Positions 7,724 to 15,763 of a stretch of DNA of 64,000 bases are shown here, one piece after another. Origin of the DNA: Ferrovibrio sp. (GTDB taxonomy: Bacteria > Pseudomonadota > Alphaproteobacteria > Ferrovibrionales > Ferrovibrionaceae); contig JAGOQS010000003.1 of assembly GCA_017991315.1 (NCBI GenBank), positions 186,001-250,000 on the forward strand, read 5' to 3'. The notes beneath the pieces are model-generated. The model saw only the letters and a program-made list of their open reading frames with translations, did not search any database and was not told where the DNA came from. Both the position numbers and the translations under genes were made by a program. Each line of letters begins with the position of its first letter. Positions within the stretch are counted from its first letter, which is position 1.

Positions 7724-9985
7724 ATGGCCGATAGCCGCCTGCCACCATTGCCCGAAAGCCGCTTCACCTTCACCGGTGAATTCCGCGACGCGCGCGAGGA
7801 GGAGGCTTTCCGCGCCTCGATCCTGGAAGAGGCACGCGACCTGGGCCGTCTGGTGGCGATCATCGCCACCGGCGTGTTCGTGCTGGCGGGCCTGCGCGAC
7901 TATTGGTTCTTCGGCCTCACGGAACCGTTCTACGATCTGGCAGCATTGCGCCTGCTTGGCCTGGCGGTGGGCACCATGGTGCTGCTGGCGATCCGGCAGG
8001 CGGCCAGCACCGATGCGCTGTTCGTTTGGATTGGCCTCGGCGAATTGCTGCTTAACCTGCATATCCTGGCTTCCTGGTATCTGACGCGCGGCAATGGCGC
8101 CGAGATGCCGGTGATCACGCCGCCTGCCATCACCATGGCGGCGGTGTTCGGCTATTACCTGGTGATGCCGAATGGCCTGATCGTGGCGATGCTGAACGCG
8201 ACTCTGTTGTCGCTTGGTTTCCTCGGCCTTTCCGCCACCTTGTTCGGTCATGCGCTGGGCGAGGTGTGGCTGATGGCGCTGCTGCTGCTCGGCGTCAACG
8301 TCACCGGCTTTGTCGGCATGCGCAAGATCAAGCTGGCGCGGCGCCGGGCTTATCTCACCGCCAAGGCCGCCGAGCGCAGTTTCGCAGAGCGCGACGCGGC
8401 GCTGGCGGAATCACGCCAGCGCGAGGCCTATCAGGCCTGGGCGCTGGATGCGCTGCCGATCGGCGTCGCCCTGTTCGATGCCGCGCAGCGGCTGCATACG
8501 GTGAACCAGCGGGCGCTGGAATTGCTGCAATTGCCGTCCGAGGCGGTGCAGCCCGGCACCACGCTGGAGGACATGATCCGCCTGCTGGCACGGCGGCGCG
8601 ATTTCGGCGATCTCGGGCCGGAGGATTTCCGCTTCCATCTCAACCGCCTGGTCAGCGGCGAAATTGGCAACCAGACCGCGCGCCATCGCCGCAGCGGCAA
8701 GGTGCTGGATTTCACTGCTGGCAATCTGCCGGATGGCAGCGTTGCCTTCGCCATCACCGATGCCACCGAACGCGATGCCACCGACCGCCGCCTGCGTCAT
8801 GCCGTGGAAGTGGCCGGCGACGGCTTCGCCATCTTTGATGCCGAGGACAAGGTGTCGATCTGTTCCAGCCGCTTCGCCGCGCTCTATGGCCTGACGGTGG
8901 AGGAGACCCTGGGCAAGGGCTTCGACGAACTGATCGCCATCGGTTACGAGCGCGGCGTGTTCGATCCGGCGGAAAGCCGGGCGGAAGAGGGTGCGGTGAG
9001 CAATGAACGGCTGGACCGCAATGTCCAGGCCGAGCGCACCGCCGATATCCGCACCCGCAACGGCGAATGGTATCTGGTGCAGGAACGCGTCACGCCATCC
9101 GGCGATCTTGTGGTGGTACGCTCGAACATCACCGCGCGCCGGCGCATGGAGGACGAGCTGCGCCGCGCCAAGGACGATGCCGAGCGCGCGCTGGCCGAAC
9201 TGAAGGAAGCCCAGGCCAGCCTGATCCTGGCCGAGAAGATGGCCTCGCTCGGCTCCATGGTGGCCGGCATGAGCCATGAGATTTCGACGCCGCTGGGCAT
9301 CGGCGTGTCGGCGGCCTCGCATATGGCCGGCGAACTGGAGAAGCTGGCCGCTCAGGCCAAGGCCGGCAGCATGAACCCGGCCGCCCTGCAGGATTTCATC
9401 GACAATGCCGTGGAAGCCACCCGCATCATGCAGGGCAACCTGAGCCGCGCGGCACGGCTGATGCAGGCCTTCAAGCAGGTTTCGGCCGACCAGACCAACG
9501 ATACCCAGCGCGCCTTCGATATTGGCGCCTATCTGCAGGAGGTGCTGCTCAGCCTGGCGCCGGCTTTGCGCCGCACGCCGCACCGGGTGGCGCTGGATTG
9601 CCCCGAAGGCCTGGTGGTGGAACACCGCCCCGGCGCGCTGAGCCAGATCGTCACCAACCTGGTGATGAACGCCCTGCAACACGCATACGAGGGTCGCAAC
9701 CAGCCTGGCGTGATCCGGGTGCGGGTGGCGCCGGTGCGTGCCGACCGCCTCGCCATTGAGATCAGCGACGACGGCAAGGGCATCCCGCCGGCGATCCTGC
9801 CGCGCATCTTCGATCCGTTCTTCACCACGCGGCGTGGCAGCGGCGGCACCGGGCTAGGCATGCATATCGTCTATAACCTGGTGACCCAGGTACTCGGCGG
9901 GCATATCACCGTGCAGAGCCGCCCCAATGGCGGCAGCCGCTTCACCATCATCCTGCCGCTGCAGGCGCCCGCCAAGGCAGCCTGA
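7724..9985 (+). CDS. Membrane PAS-domain sensor histidine kinase
   Basis: This is a 753-aa kinase. Residues about 35-200 hold six or so membrane helices (for example VAIIATGVFVLAGLRDYWFF and LMALLLLGVNVTGFVGM). Then come a coiled coil, two PAS domains (about 235-345 and 360-475), a second coiled coil, the dimerisation helix with phospho-acceptor His518 in MSHEISTPLG, and an HATPase domain with N box NLVMNALQHA, G1 box DDGKGIP, F box FDPFFTTRRG and G2 box GGTGLGMHI. The upstream in-frame start was rejected because it adds only a short unlike tail. No response regulator is adjacent, so the partner is unknown. It is divergent from flgE; a flagellar or taxis role is possible but unproven. Confidence 0.88.
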   Translation: MADSRLPPLPESRFTFTGEFRDAREEEAFRASILEEARDLGRLVAIIATGVFVLAGLRDYWFFGLTEPFYDLAALRLLGLAVGTMVLLAIRQAASTDALFVWIGLGELLLNLHILASWYLTRGNGAEMPVITPPAITMAAVFGYYLVMPNGLIVAMLNATLLSLGFLGLSATLFGHALGEVWLMALLLLGVNVTGFVGMRKIKLARRRAYLTAKAAERSFAERDAALAESRQREAYQAWALDALPIGVALFDAAQRLHTVNQRALELLQLPSEAVQPGTTLEDMIRLLARRRDFGDLGPEDFRFHLNRLVSGEIGNQTARHRRSGKVLDFTAGNLPDGSVAFAITDATERDATDRRLRHAVEVAGDGFAIFDAEDKVSICSSRFAALYGLTVEETLGKGFDELIAIGYERGVFDPAESRAEEGAVSNERLDRNVQAERTADIRTRNGEWYLVQERVTPSGDLVVVRSNITARRRMEDELRRAKDDAERALAELKEAQASLILAEKMASLGSMVAGMSHEISTPLGIGVSAASHMAGELEKLAAQAKAGSMNPAALQDFIDNAVEATRIMQGNLSRAARLMQAFKQVSADQTNDTQRAFDIGAYLQEVLLSLAPALRRTPHRVALDCPEGLVVEHRPGALSQIVTNLVMNALQHAYEGRNQPGVIRVRVAPVRADRLAIEISDDGKGIPPAILPRIFDPFFTTRRGSGGTGLGMHIVYNLVTQVLGGHITVQSRPNGGSRFTIILPLQAPAKAA

Positions 9986-10104
9986 AACCCGGTTGCTTCA
10001 AGCACTTGGCGCCTTAACTTGGCTGTGGGCTGCGTGGCCGCGGGTTGCAAGCATGGGCGGCTTCGCCCACACTCCGGCCCGAGCTGAATGCTGGGGAGCA
10101 AACG

Positions 10105-10809
10105 ATGATCGATCTGTATTACTGGCCGACCCCGAACGGGCACAAGATCACCCTGTTCCTGGAAGAAGCCGGTATCCCCTATACGATCAAGCCGATCAAT
10201 ATCGGCAAGGGGGAGCAGTTCGCGCCTGACTTCCTGAAAATCGCGCCGAACAACCGCATGCCGGCCATTGTCGATCACCAGCCCGCCGATGGCGGCGCGC
10301 CGGTTTCGGTGTTCGAGTCCGGCGCCATCCTGCTCTACCTGGCGGACAAATACGGCAAGTTCATCCCCACCGACCTGCGCGGCCGGGTGGCCTGCACCGA
10401 ATGGCTGATGTGGCAGATGGGCGGGCTTGGCCCGATGTGTGGCCAGAACCATCATTTCAACCAGTATGCGCCCGAGAAAATTCCCTATGCGATGAATCGC
10501 TATGTGAATGAAACCAATCGCTTGTACGGCGTTCTGAACAAACGGCTTGAGGGCCGGGCGTTCATCTGCGGCGATGCCTACACGATTGCCGACATGGCCT
10601 CCTATCCCTGGATCGTGCCGCATGAGCGCCAGGGGCAGACGCTGACCGACTTCCCGAACCTGAAGCGCTGGTTCGACAGCATCTGGGCGCGGCCGACCAC
10701 CAAGCTGGCCTATGAGAAGGGCAAGCCGATCAACCAGGGTGTGCCGGCGATGACCGAGGATGCCAAGAAGGTGCTGTTCGGCCAGACCGCCGCCGTGGTG
10801 AAGAATTAG
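10105..10809 (+). CDS. Glutathione S-transferase family protein, YfcG/Ure2-like (copy 1)
   Basis: This is a 234-aa cytoplasmic GST-fold protein. The N-terminal thioredoxin-like domain contains YYWPTPNGHKITLFLEEAG and the glutathione-binding turn MPAIVDHQPADGG, then VFESGAILLYLADKYG. The C-terminal helical domain has LMWQMGGLGPMCGQNHHF and ADMASYPWI. The TPNG motif and the QMGGLGP segment are typical of the YfcG/YghU group, which act as glutathione-dependent disulfide reductases rather than classical transferases. A GGGGAG stretch precedes the ATG. A close paralogue lies at 11261, separated by a GNAT gene, indicating duplication within one operon. Confidence 0.88.
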   Translation: MIDLYYWPTPNGHKITLFLEEAGIPYTIKPINIGKGEQFAPDFLKIAPNNRMPAIVDHQPADGGAPVSVFESGAILLYLADKYGKFIPTDLRGRVACTEWLMWQMGGLGPMCGQNHHFNQYAPEKIPYAMNRYVNETNRLYGVLNKRLEGRAFICGDAYTIADMASYPWIVPHERQGQTLTDFPNLKRWFDSIWARPTTKLAYEKGKPINQGVPAMTEDAKKVLFGQTAAVVKN

Positions 10810-10821
10810 GATGAAGAACTG

Positions 10822-11250
10822 ATGCCGACCGTTACGATTGCTGAGACCGACGCCCAGATCGCCGCCTGCTTTCCGGTGATCCAGGAGCTGCGGCCGCACC
10901 TCAAGGATGCCGCCGAACTCATTGAACGGGTTCGTCGCCAGGAGCGCGAGGGTTTCCAGCTCGGCTATGTCGAGGAAGCCGGCAAGCCGGTCGCCTGTAT
11001 CGGTTTCCGCCGCCAGGAACGCCTAGTGCATGGCCCGCTTATCTATGTCGATGACCTCGCCACCCTGGCTGCCGTGCGCTCCAAAGGCTATGGCGCGGTT
11101 ATGCTGGATTGGGTCGAGGCGCTGGCGAGGACTGAGGGCCGCAAGGTGGTGGATCTCGATTCCGGCACCCAGCGCACCGACGCCCACCGCTTCTACTTCC
11201 GCCAGCGCTATGCCGTTACCGCCTTCCACTTCCTGAAGTATCTCAAATAG
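10822..11250 (+). CDS. GNAT-family N-acetyltransferase
   Basis: This is a 142-aa single-domain protein of the GNAT superfamily, which moves acetyl from acetyl-CoA to an amine. Visible parts are the early helix (AETDAQIAACFPVIQELRPHL), the central strands (FQLGYVEEAGKPVACIGFR), the acetyl-CoA binding P-loop region ATLAAVRSKGYGAVMLDWV near residues 80-98, and the closing strand DSGTQRTDAHRFYFRQRYA. The usual Q/RxxGxG/A signature is present as RSKGYGA. The substrate cannot be inferred. It sits 12 bp after one GST gene and 10 bp before the next, on the same strand, so it belongs to this operon. Confidence 0.88.
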   Translation: MPTVTIAETDAQIAACFPVIQELRPHLKDAAELIERVRRQEREGFQLGYVEEAGKPVACIGFRRQERLVHGPLIYVDDLATLAAVRSKGYGAVMLDWVEALARTEGRKVVDLDSGTQRTDAHRFYFRQRYAVTAFHFLKYLK

Positions 11251-11260
11251 GATTCAGACC

Positions 11261-11887
11261 GTGATCGACTTCTATACCTGGGGCACGCCCAATGGCCGCA
11301 AAGTCTCCATCATGCTGGAGGAGGCTGGCCTCAAATATCAGGTATTCCCCATAAACATAACTAAAGATGAGCAATTCGCCCCGGATTTTCTTAGCGTCAA
11401 CCCGAACAACAAGATTCCCGCGATTGTCGATCATGCGCCGCCGGCAGCCTATGGCAGCGAGCCGTATTCAGTGTTCGAGTCCGGCGCCATCTTGATCTAC
11501 CTGGCGGAAAAGAGCGGCCTTTTCCTGCCCCAGGATGCCCGGGCGCGCGGCCAGGCGCTGCAATGGCTGATGTGGCAGATGGGCGGCTTCGGCCCGATGC
11601 TGGGCCAGACGCACCATTTCGTGCGCTTCGCCAAGGAGAAGGTGCCCTATGCCATCGACCGCTTCAGCACCGAGACCAAGCGGCTCTATGGCGTGCTGAA
11701 TGGCCATCTGGCGAAGAACGAGTTCCTCGCCGGCAAGGAGTACTCGATTGCCGACATGGCGACCCATCCCTGGGCCGGGCGCCATGAATGGCATGGCATC
11801 AACCTGGCTGACTATCCGGTGGTGAAGCGCTGGTTCGACGCCATCGCCGCCCGGCCTGCCGTGCAGCGCGGCTACGACGTGCCGTAA
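11261..11887 (+). CDS. Glutathione S-transferase family protein, YfcG/Ure2-like (copy 2)
   Basis: This is a 208-aa paralogue of the GST at 10105, sharing TPNG, LEEAG, EQFAPDFL, VFESGAIL and LMWQMGG blocks in the same order. It starts at GTG, ten bases after the GNAT stop. It is probably a glutathione-dependent disulfide oxidoreductase. The C-terminal tail present in copy 1 is missing. A short stretch around 11351-11370 uses A/T-rich codons (ATA, AAC, ATA, ACT, AAA) that are rare in the surrounding GC-rich genes. The downstream gene, 19 bp away, is another thioredoxin-fold enzyme that uses glutathione. Confidence 0.88.
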   Translation: MIDFYTWGTPNGRKVSIMLEEAGLKYQVFPINITKDEQFAPDFLSVNPNNKIPAIVDHAPPAAYGSEPYSVFESGAILIYLAEKSGLFLPQDARARGQALQWLMWQMGGFGPMLGQTHHFVRFAKEKVPYAIDRFSTETKRLYGVLNGHLAKNEFLAGKEYSIADMATHPWAGRHEWHGINLADYPVVKRWFDAIAARPAVQRGYDVP

Positions 11888-11905
11888 GGCTAAGGCGGGC
11901 AGGGC

Positions 11906-12553
11906 ATGACAGCGCCGTTGCGGCTCAGCGTCTGGTTCGACTATGCCAGTCCCTATTCCTATCTCGCGGTGTCGCGGGTGGAGGGGCTGGTGGCCGCGCG
12001 CGCGGCCAATGGCCAGGCCATCGAGATCGACTGGCGGCCTTTCCTGCTGGGGCCGATCTTCCAGCGCCGCTCGGCCAATCCCAGCCCGTTCCAGGATGTG
12101 TCGCCGTCCGAGCGCGGCTATCGCTGGCGCGACGTCGCCCGCCATGCCGCGCTCTATGACATCCCCTGGACCCTGCCGACGCGCTATCCGCCAATGGGCC
12201 TGAATGCCGCCCGGCTGACCCTGGTGGCACTGGAAGAGGGCTGGGGGCGAGACCTGATCCGCGCCGCTTACTCGGCCGCCTTCGCCGAGGATCGCGACAT
12301 CGCCGATCCGGAGGTGCTGCGCCAGCTCGCCAGCAGCCTGGGCCGCGATGGCGAGGCGGCGTTGCGCAAGGCGCAGAGCGAGCGGGTGAAGATCCAACTC
12401 ACCCAGCAGGTCGAGACCGCGATCAATGGCGGCCTGTTCGGCGCCCCGAGCTTCGTGGTCGGTGCCAGCGCCGAAGGCACTGGCGGCGAGGTCTTCTGGG
12501 GCAACGACCGCCTGGAACAGGCGCTGACCTGGGCAGAGAAGCCATGGCTTTAG
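11906..12553 (+). CDS. 2-hydroxychromene-2-carboxylate isomerase-like protein (DsbA/kappa-GST family)
   Basis: This is a 215-aa member of the DsbA-like thioredoxin fold used by kappa-class GSTs. The catalytic-site text VWFDYASPYSYLA near residues 9-21 has serine in the place where DsbA has cysteine, as in HCCA isomerase. Then comes IDWRPFLLGPIF, and the cis-Pro loop reads NGGLFGAPSFVVG near residue 180. The reference enzyme isomerises 2-hydroxychromene-2-carboxylate with glutathione in naphthalene breakdown. No aromatic pathway genes are nearby, so the true substrate may differ. It overlaps the next gene by 10 bp and follows the GST gene by 18 bp. Confidence 0.85.
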   Translation: MTAPLRLSVWFDYASPYSYLAVSRVEGLVAARAANGQAIEIDWRPFLLGPIFQRRSANPSPFQDVSPSERGYRWRDVARHAALYDIPWTLPTRYPPMGLNAARLTLVALEEGWGRDLIRAAYSAAFAEDRDIADPEVLRQLASSLGRDGEAALRKAQSERVKIQLTQQVETAINGGLFGAPSFVVGASAEGTGGEVFWGNDRLEQALTWAEKPWL

Positions 12554-13053
12554 ACGACAACGCTTCCGTTCAGCGCGTGCGGCTGGCGCTGGAGGCCCAT
12601 GCGCCGGGGGCGGGCAGCCGCATCATCGCGCTGTCCGACAGCGCACGGACAGCTGCCGAGGCGGCGGCAGGATTGGGCTGCGAAGTCGGCGCCATCGTGA
12701 AGTCGCTGGTATTCGATTCCGGAGGCCCAGGGAACGGGCGGGCGGTCATGGCCCTGGTGGCCGGCGACCGTATGTGCGACACGGCGGCGCTCGGTCGCGC
12801 GCTGGGGCTGGAGAAGCCGCCGAAGCGGGCTTCCGCCGACCTGGTGCGGGAAGCCACCGGCTTCGCCATCGGCGGCGTTTCGCCCTTCGGCCACCCTGGC
12901 AAACTGCCCATGGCAATCGATGCCTCGCTGCAGCGATTCGCCCTGCTGCATGCCGCTGCCGGGCATCCGCACGCGGTTTTCCCGCTCACCTATGCCGAAT
13001 TGCTGGCCTGGACCGGCGGCCTGGCCGTCGCGGATCTGGCGCCCGCAAGCTGA
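12544..13053 (+). CDS. YbaK/EbsC-family aminoacyl-tRNA deacylase
   Basis: This is a 169-aa single-domain protein of the YbaK/ProX trans-editing family. These enzymes hydrolyse mischarged tRNAs such as Cys-tRNA(Pro) or Ala-tRNA(Pro). Family text includes GAIVKSLVFDSG near residues 49-60, with the lysine that positions the 3' end of tRNA. The segment VREATGFAIGGVSPFGHP near 100-117 holds the conserved GGVSPFG loop, and the tail has HPHAVFPLTYAELLAWTGG. It starts inside the end of the isomerase gene (10-bp overlap), so the two are translationally coupled. The exact tRNA specificity is not readable. Confidence 0.9.
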   Translation: MALDDNASVQRVRLALEAHAPGAGSRIIALSDSARTAAEAAAGLGCEVGAIVKSLVFDSGGPGNGRAVMALVAGDRMCDTAALGRALGLEKPPKRASADLVREATGFAIGGVSPFGHPGKLPMAIDASLQRFALLHAAAGHPHAVFPLTYAELLAWTGGLAVADLAPAS

Positions 13054-13149
13054 AGCCGCCTCGGCGGCCCCCAACTTATTGACAGGCCTGCCCCCGGCCC
13101 TTAGAAGAGGCCCCGCATACGCCGTGTAATGTAAAACCCACTCGCGTGC

Positions 13150-13242
13150 GGAGGGGTGGCCGAGTGGCTGAAGGCGGCGGTTTGCTAAACCGTTGTACAG
13201 GGTAAACCTGTACCGTGGGTTCGAATCCCATCCCCTCCGCCA
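13150..13242 (+). tRNA. tRNA-Ser (anticodon GCT)
   Basis: The 93-nt gene, including an encoded CCA at 13240-13242, has a 7-bp acceptor stem (GGAGGGG with CCCCTCC). It also has a D arm, anticodon GCT at 13184-13186 in the loop TTGCTAA, a long variable arm (a type II tRNA, as serine requires) and a T loop reading TTCGAAT. It reads AGC/AGU codons. Confidence 0.97.
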
Positions 13243-13396
13243 TTTCCCTTTTATTCTCAGTCTGTTGAGCTGCTTGTGGCGGTTGTATCTGGCTGACTGA
13301 ACCCAAAACCTTGGCGAGCCTGCGGTTTGATCAGCATTCACTTGAGATAGAAATTTGCTACTATATGGGGAGCTGCCACCACGCCCCTGAGGCCCT

Positions 13397-14074
13397 ATGC
13401 GTCGCCTGCGCTCCTTGCCCCTTCTGCTGCTGCCGCTTCTGCTTGCCGCCTGCGTCACCCGGGTACAGACCGATGTGTCACGCTTCCAGGCCCCAAGCCT
13501 GCCGGCCGATCTCACCGGCAAGACCTTCGTATTCGTGCCGATGGACAGCCAGACCGGCTCGGTGGAATACGAGACCTATGCCACGGCGATTGCCGCCCAG
13601 CTTGAGCGTCTCGGCTGGCGCCGCACCAACGACATGCGCAACGCCGATTACAGCGTCGCGTTCAACTATGGCCAGGGCAATGCCCGCACCATCACCACGC
13701 AGGTGCCGATCTGGGGCCAGACCGGCGGCGGCACCAGCTATACCAGCGGCACGGTGAATGCCTATGGCAGTGGCGGCGGTTTCGGCACCGCGAACTACAA
13801 CAGCACCACCTACACGCCACCGACCTATGGCGTGGTCGGCAGCAGCACCCAGACCAGCACGCATTACACGCGCTTCCTGGATGTGAACATCTACGACTGG
13901 AAACGCTCCATCGCGGAGAACAAACTCGCCGGCGTGTGGGAAGCGCGCTCGACCAGCGCCGGTTCGGCAAGCTCGTTCGCCGCCGTTTCGAAATGCATGA
14001 TCAAGGCGGTGTTCACCGAGTTTCGCAAAACCGGCAGCGAGTCAGTGGTGATTCCGGTCGCTGATTGCGGCTAG
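13397..14074 (+). CDS. DUF4136-type lipoprotein
   Basis: This is a 225-aa protein with a lipoprotein signal MRRLRSLPLLLLPLLLAACV (lipobox LAAC, cysteine near residue 19). The mature N-terminus has KTFVFVPMDSQTGSVEYETYA and AQLERLGWRRTNDMRNADY, which matches the DUF4136 pattern (small domain found in exported lipoproteins; function unknown). A long Gly/Ser/Thr/Tyr-rich, low-complexity stretch occupies about residues 98-155 (TSYTSGTVNAYGSGGGFG and following). The domain then resumes with FLDVNIYDWKRS. It is a single gene between tRNA-Ser and the tetR operon. The DUF assignment is from pattern recognition. Confidence 0.75.
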   Translation: MRRLRSLPLLLLPLLLAACVTRVQTDVSRFQAPSLPADLTGKTFVFVPMDSQTGSVEYETYATAIAAQLERLGWRRTNDMRNADYSVAFNYGQGNARTITTQVPIWGQTGGGTSYTSGTVNAYGSGGGFGTANYNSTTYTPPTYGVVGSSTQTSTHYTRFLDVNIYDWKRSIAENKLAGVWEARSTSAGSASSFAAVSKCMIKAVFTEFRKTGSESVVIPVADCG

Positions 14075-14154
14075 GCACGCACTTCGCGACGGCTTGACCG
14101 GATTTGGACAATCGTCCTAAAATGCTTCTAGGGCAAATGACCTAGGGGCGGCGA

Positions 14155-14736
14155 ATGAGCGCGGCGGAAACGCGGCAGCAGATTGTCGAGGCGGCGGACC
14201 GGCTGTTCTACGAGCAGGGCTTCGAGGCGACGTCGTTCGCCGATATCGCCGCAGCCGTGAAGCTGTCGCGTGGCAATTTCTATTATCACTTCAAGACCAA
14301 GGACGAGATCCTTGATGCTGTGATCGTGCTGCGGCTGGAGAATACGCAGCACATGCTCGATGCCTGGGAGGCAGCAGGCGCCGCGCCGGCAGAGCGCATC
14401 CGCAGCTTCATCAATATCCTGATCATGAACCGCGCCAAGATCATGCTCTATGGTTGCCCGGTCGGCACATTGTGCAGCGAACTGGCCAAGCTTGATCACG
14501 GCGCCAAGGGCGAGGCGGCGAAGCTGTTTGCGCTGTTCCGCGACTGGCTGGCGAAGCAGTTCAAGGCGCGGGGACATGGCCGCGAGGCCGATGCGCTGGC
14601 GCTGCATCTCCTGGCGCGCAGCCAGGGCGTTGCCACGCTGGCGACGGCGTTCCGCGACGAAGCCTTCATCCGCCGCGAGGTGGAGGATATGTGCGCCTGG
14701 CTCGAGACGCAGAAGCCGGCACGCGCGCGAGCCTGA
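14155..14736 (+). CDS. TetR/AcrR-family transcriptional regulator
   Basis: This is a 193-aa regulator. The N-terminal TetR DNA-binding domain is clear: ETRQQIVEAADRLFYEQGFE, then the helix-turn-helix FADIAAAVKLSRGNFYYHFK at about residues 27-46, then TKDEILDAVI. The C-terminal part is a helical ligand/dimer domain containing CPVGTLCSELAKLD and ARSQGVATLATAFRD, a pattern of the TetR_C group near QacR-like proteins. It heads a three-gene unit with the YciI-like and tag genes (gaps of 22 and 3 bp) and probably controls that unit. The inducer is unknown. Confidence 0.9.
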   Translation: MSAAETRQQIVEAADRLFYEQGFEATSFADIAAAVKLSRGNFYYHFKTKDEILDAVIVLRLENTQHMLDAWEAAGAAPAERIRSFINILIMNRAKIMLYGCPVGTLCSELAKLDHGAKGEAAKLFALFRDWLAKQFKARGHGREADALALHLLARSQGVATLATAFRDEAFIRREVEDMCAWLETQKPARARA

Positions 14737-14758
14737 GGCTATGGGGAAGGGGGATGGA

Positions 14759-15046
14759 ATGTTTGTCGTGACGCTGAAATTCGCCGCCAACAAGGCGGCA
14801 GCGCCGCGCCTTATGGAAGGCCATAATGCCTGGATCAGACAAGGCTTCGAGGACGGTGTGTTCCTGCTCACCGGCAGTATGCAACCTGCGCTGGGCGGCG
14901 CTGTGCTGGCCCATGCCATATCGCGCACGGAGATCGAGGCCCGGGTGGCTGCAGACCCGTTCGTTGCCGAGCAGGTTGTGAGTGCCGAGATTCTTGAAAT
15001 CGCGCCGGGCCGGCTGGATGAACGGCTGGCATTCCTGAAAGGCTGA
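14759..15046 (+). CDS. YciI-like protein
   Basis: This is a 95-aa protein with the ferredoxin-like YciI/YCII fold. It begins MFVVTLKFAANKAAAPRLME, followed by HNAWIRQGFEDGVFLLTGSM, in which the His near residue 23 corresponds to the conserved catalytic-looking histidine, and then RVAADPFVAEQVVSAEILE. The start was set at the ATG preceded by an AAGGGGGA purine run. An in-frame ATG 18 bases upstream is the alternative. Family members are small, of unclear function, and some may be dehydrochlorinase- or muconolactone-like enzymes. It lies between the regulator and the DNA glycosylase. Confidence 0.8.
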   Translation: MFVVTLKFAANKAAAPRLMEGHNAWIRQGFEDGVFLLTGSMQPALGGAVLAHAISRTEIEARVAADPFVAEQVVSAEILEIAPGRLDERLAFLKG

Positions 15047-15049
15047 GAC

Positions 15050-15664
15050 ATGAGCAAGACGATACCTGGCCCCGATGGCAAGCCACGCTGCCGCTGGTGT
15101 GCGGCAGCACCGGAATTCTTCGCCTATCACGACCATGAATGGGGCTACCCGGTGGAGGATGACCGGCGCCTGTTCGAGAAGCTCTGCCTGGAAAGTTTCC
15201 AGTCGGGCCTGAGCTGGCGCACCATCCTGGCCAAGCGCGAGAATTTCCGTGCCGCCTTTCATGGCTTCGATTTCGAACGCGTGGCGCGCTTCACCGAGAA
15301 GGATGTTGCGCGCTTGCTGAAAGACGAGGGCATCGTGCGCCATCGCGGCAAGATCGAGGCGACTATCAACAATGCCAAGCGCGCCAGGGAAATGGTCAAG
15401 GCGGAAGGGTCGCTCGCCGCCTATATCTGGCGCTTTGAACCGGTGTCCGGCGAAACAGCGCCGCCGCAAAGCGCCTCCAGTACGGCGGCCTCGGTGGCCT
15501 TGTCTAAGGATTTGAAGAAGCGCGGCTGGGCCTTTGTCGGCCCCACCACGGTCTATGCCTTCATGCAGGCCATGGGCCTGGTGAACGACCATGCCGAGGA
15601 TTGCGTGATCCGCGCCAAAGCAGCCAGGGCGCGGGCCAAGTTCAAGCCGCCACGCGGGAGTTAA
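15050..15664 (+). CDS. tag: DNA-3-methyladenine glycosylase I
   Basis: This is a 204-aa base-excision repair enzyme that removes 3-methyladenine from alkylated DNA. The Tag signature is strong: CRWCAAAPEFFAYHDHEWGYP near residues 14-34 with the first zinc ligands, then FEKLCLESFQSGLSWRTIL with the catalytic-region Glu, then KDLKKRGWAFVGPTTVYAFM and HAEDC near the end with the second zinc-binding His and Cys. It starts three bases after the YciI-like stop. The extra basic tail (RAKAARARAKFKPPR) is common. Function is secure from the motif set. Confidence 0.95.
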   Translation: MSKTIPGPDGKPRCRWCAAAPEFFAYHDHEWGYPVEDDRRLFEKLCLESFQSGLSWRTILAKRENFRAAFHGFDFERVARFTEKDVARLLKDEGIVRHRGKIEATINNAKRAREMVKAEGSLAAYIWRFEPVSGETAPPQSASSTAASVALSKDLKKRGWAFVGPTTVYAFMQAMGLVNDHAEDCVIRAKAARARAKFKPPRGS

Positions 15665-15763
15665 CCATAAGCGTCTGCTTACATCGGACCCGGTTGAATA
15701 ATTTTGGTGGCATAATCAGTCAGATTGTCTAGCGTGGGCCATTGCATCGCGCGTTGGGACAGA

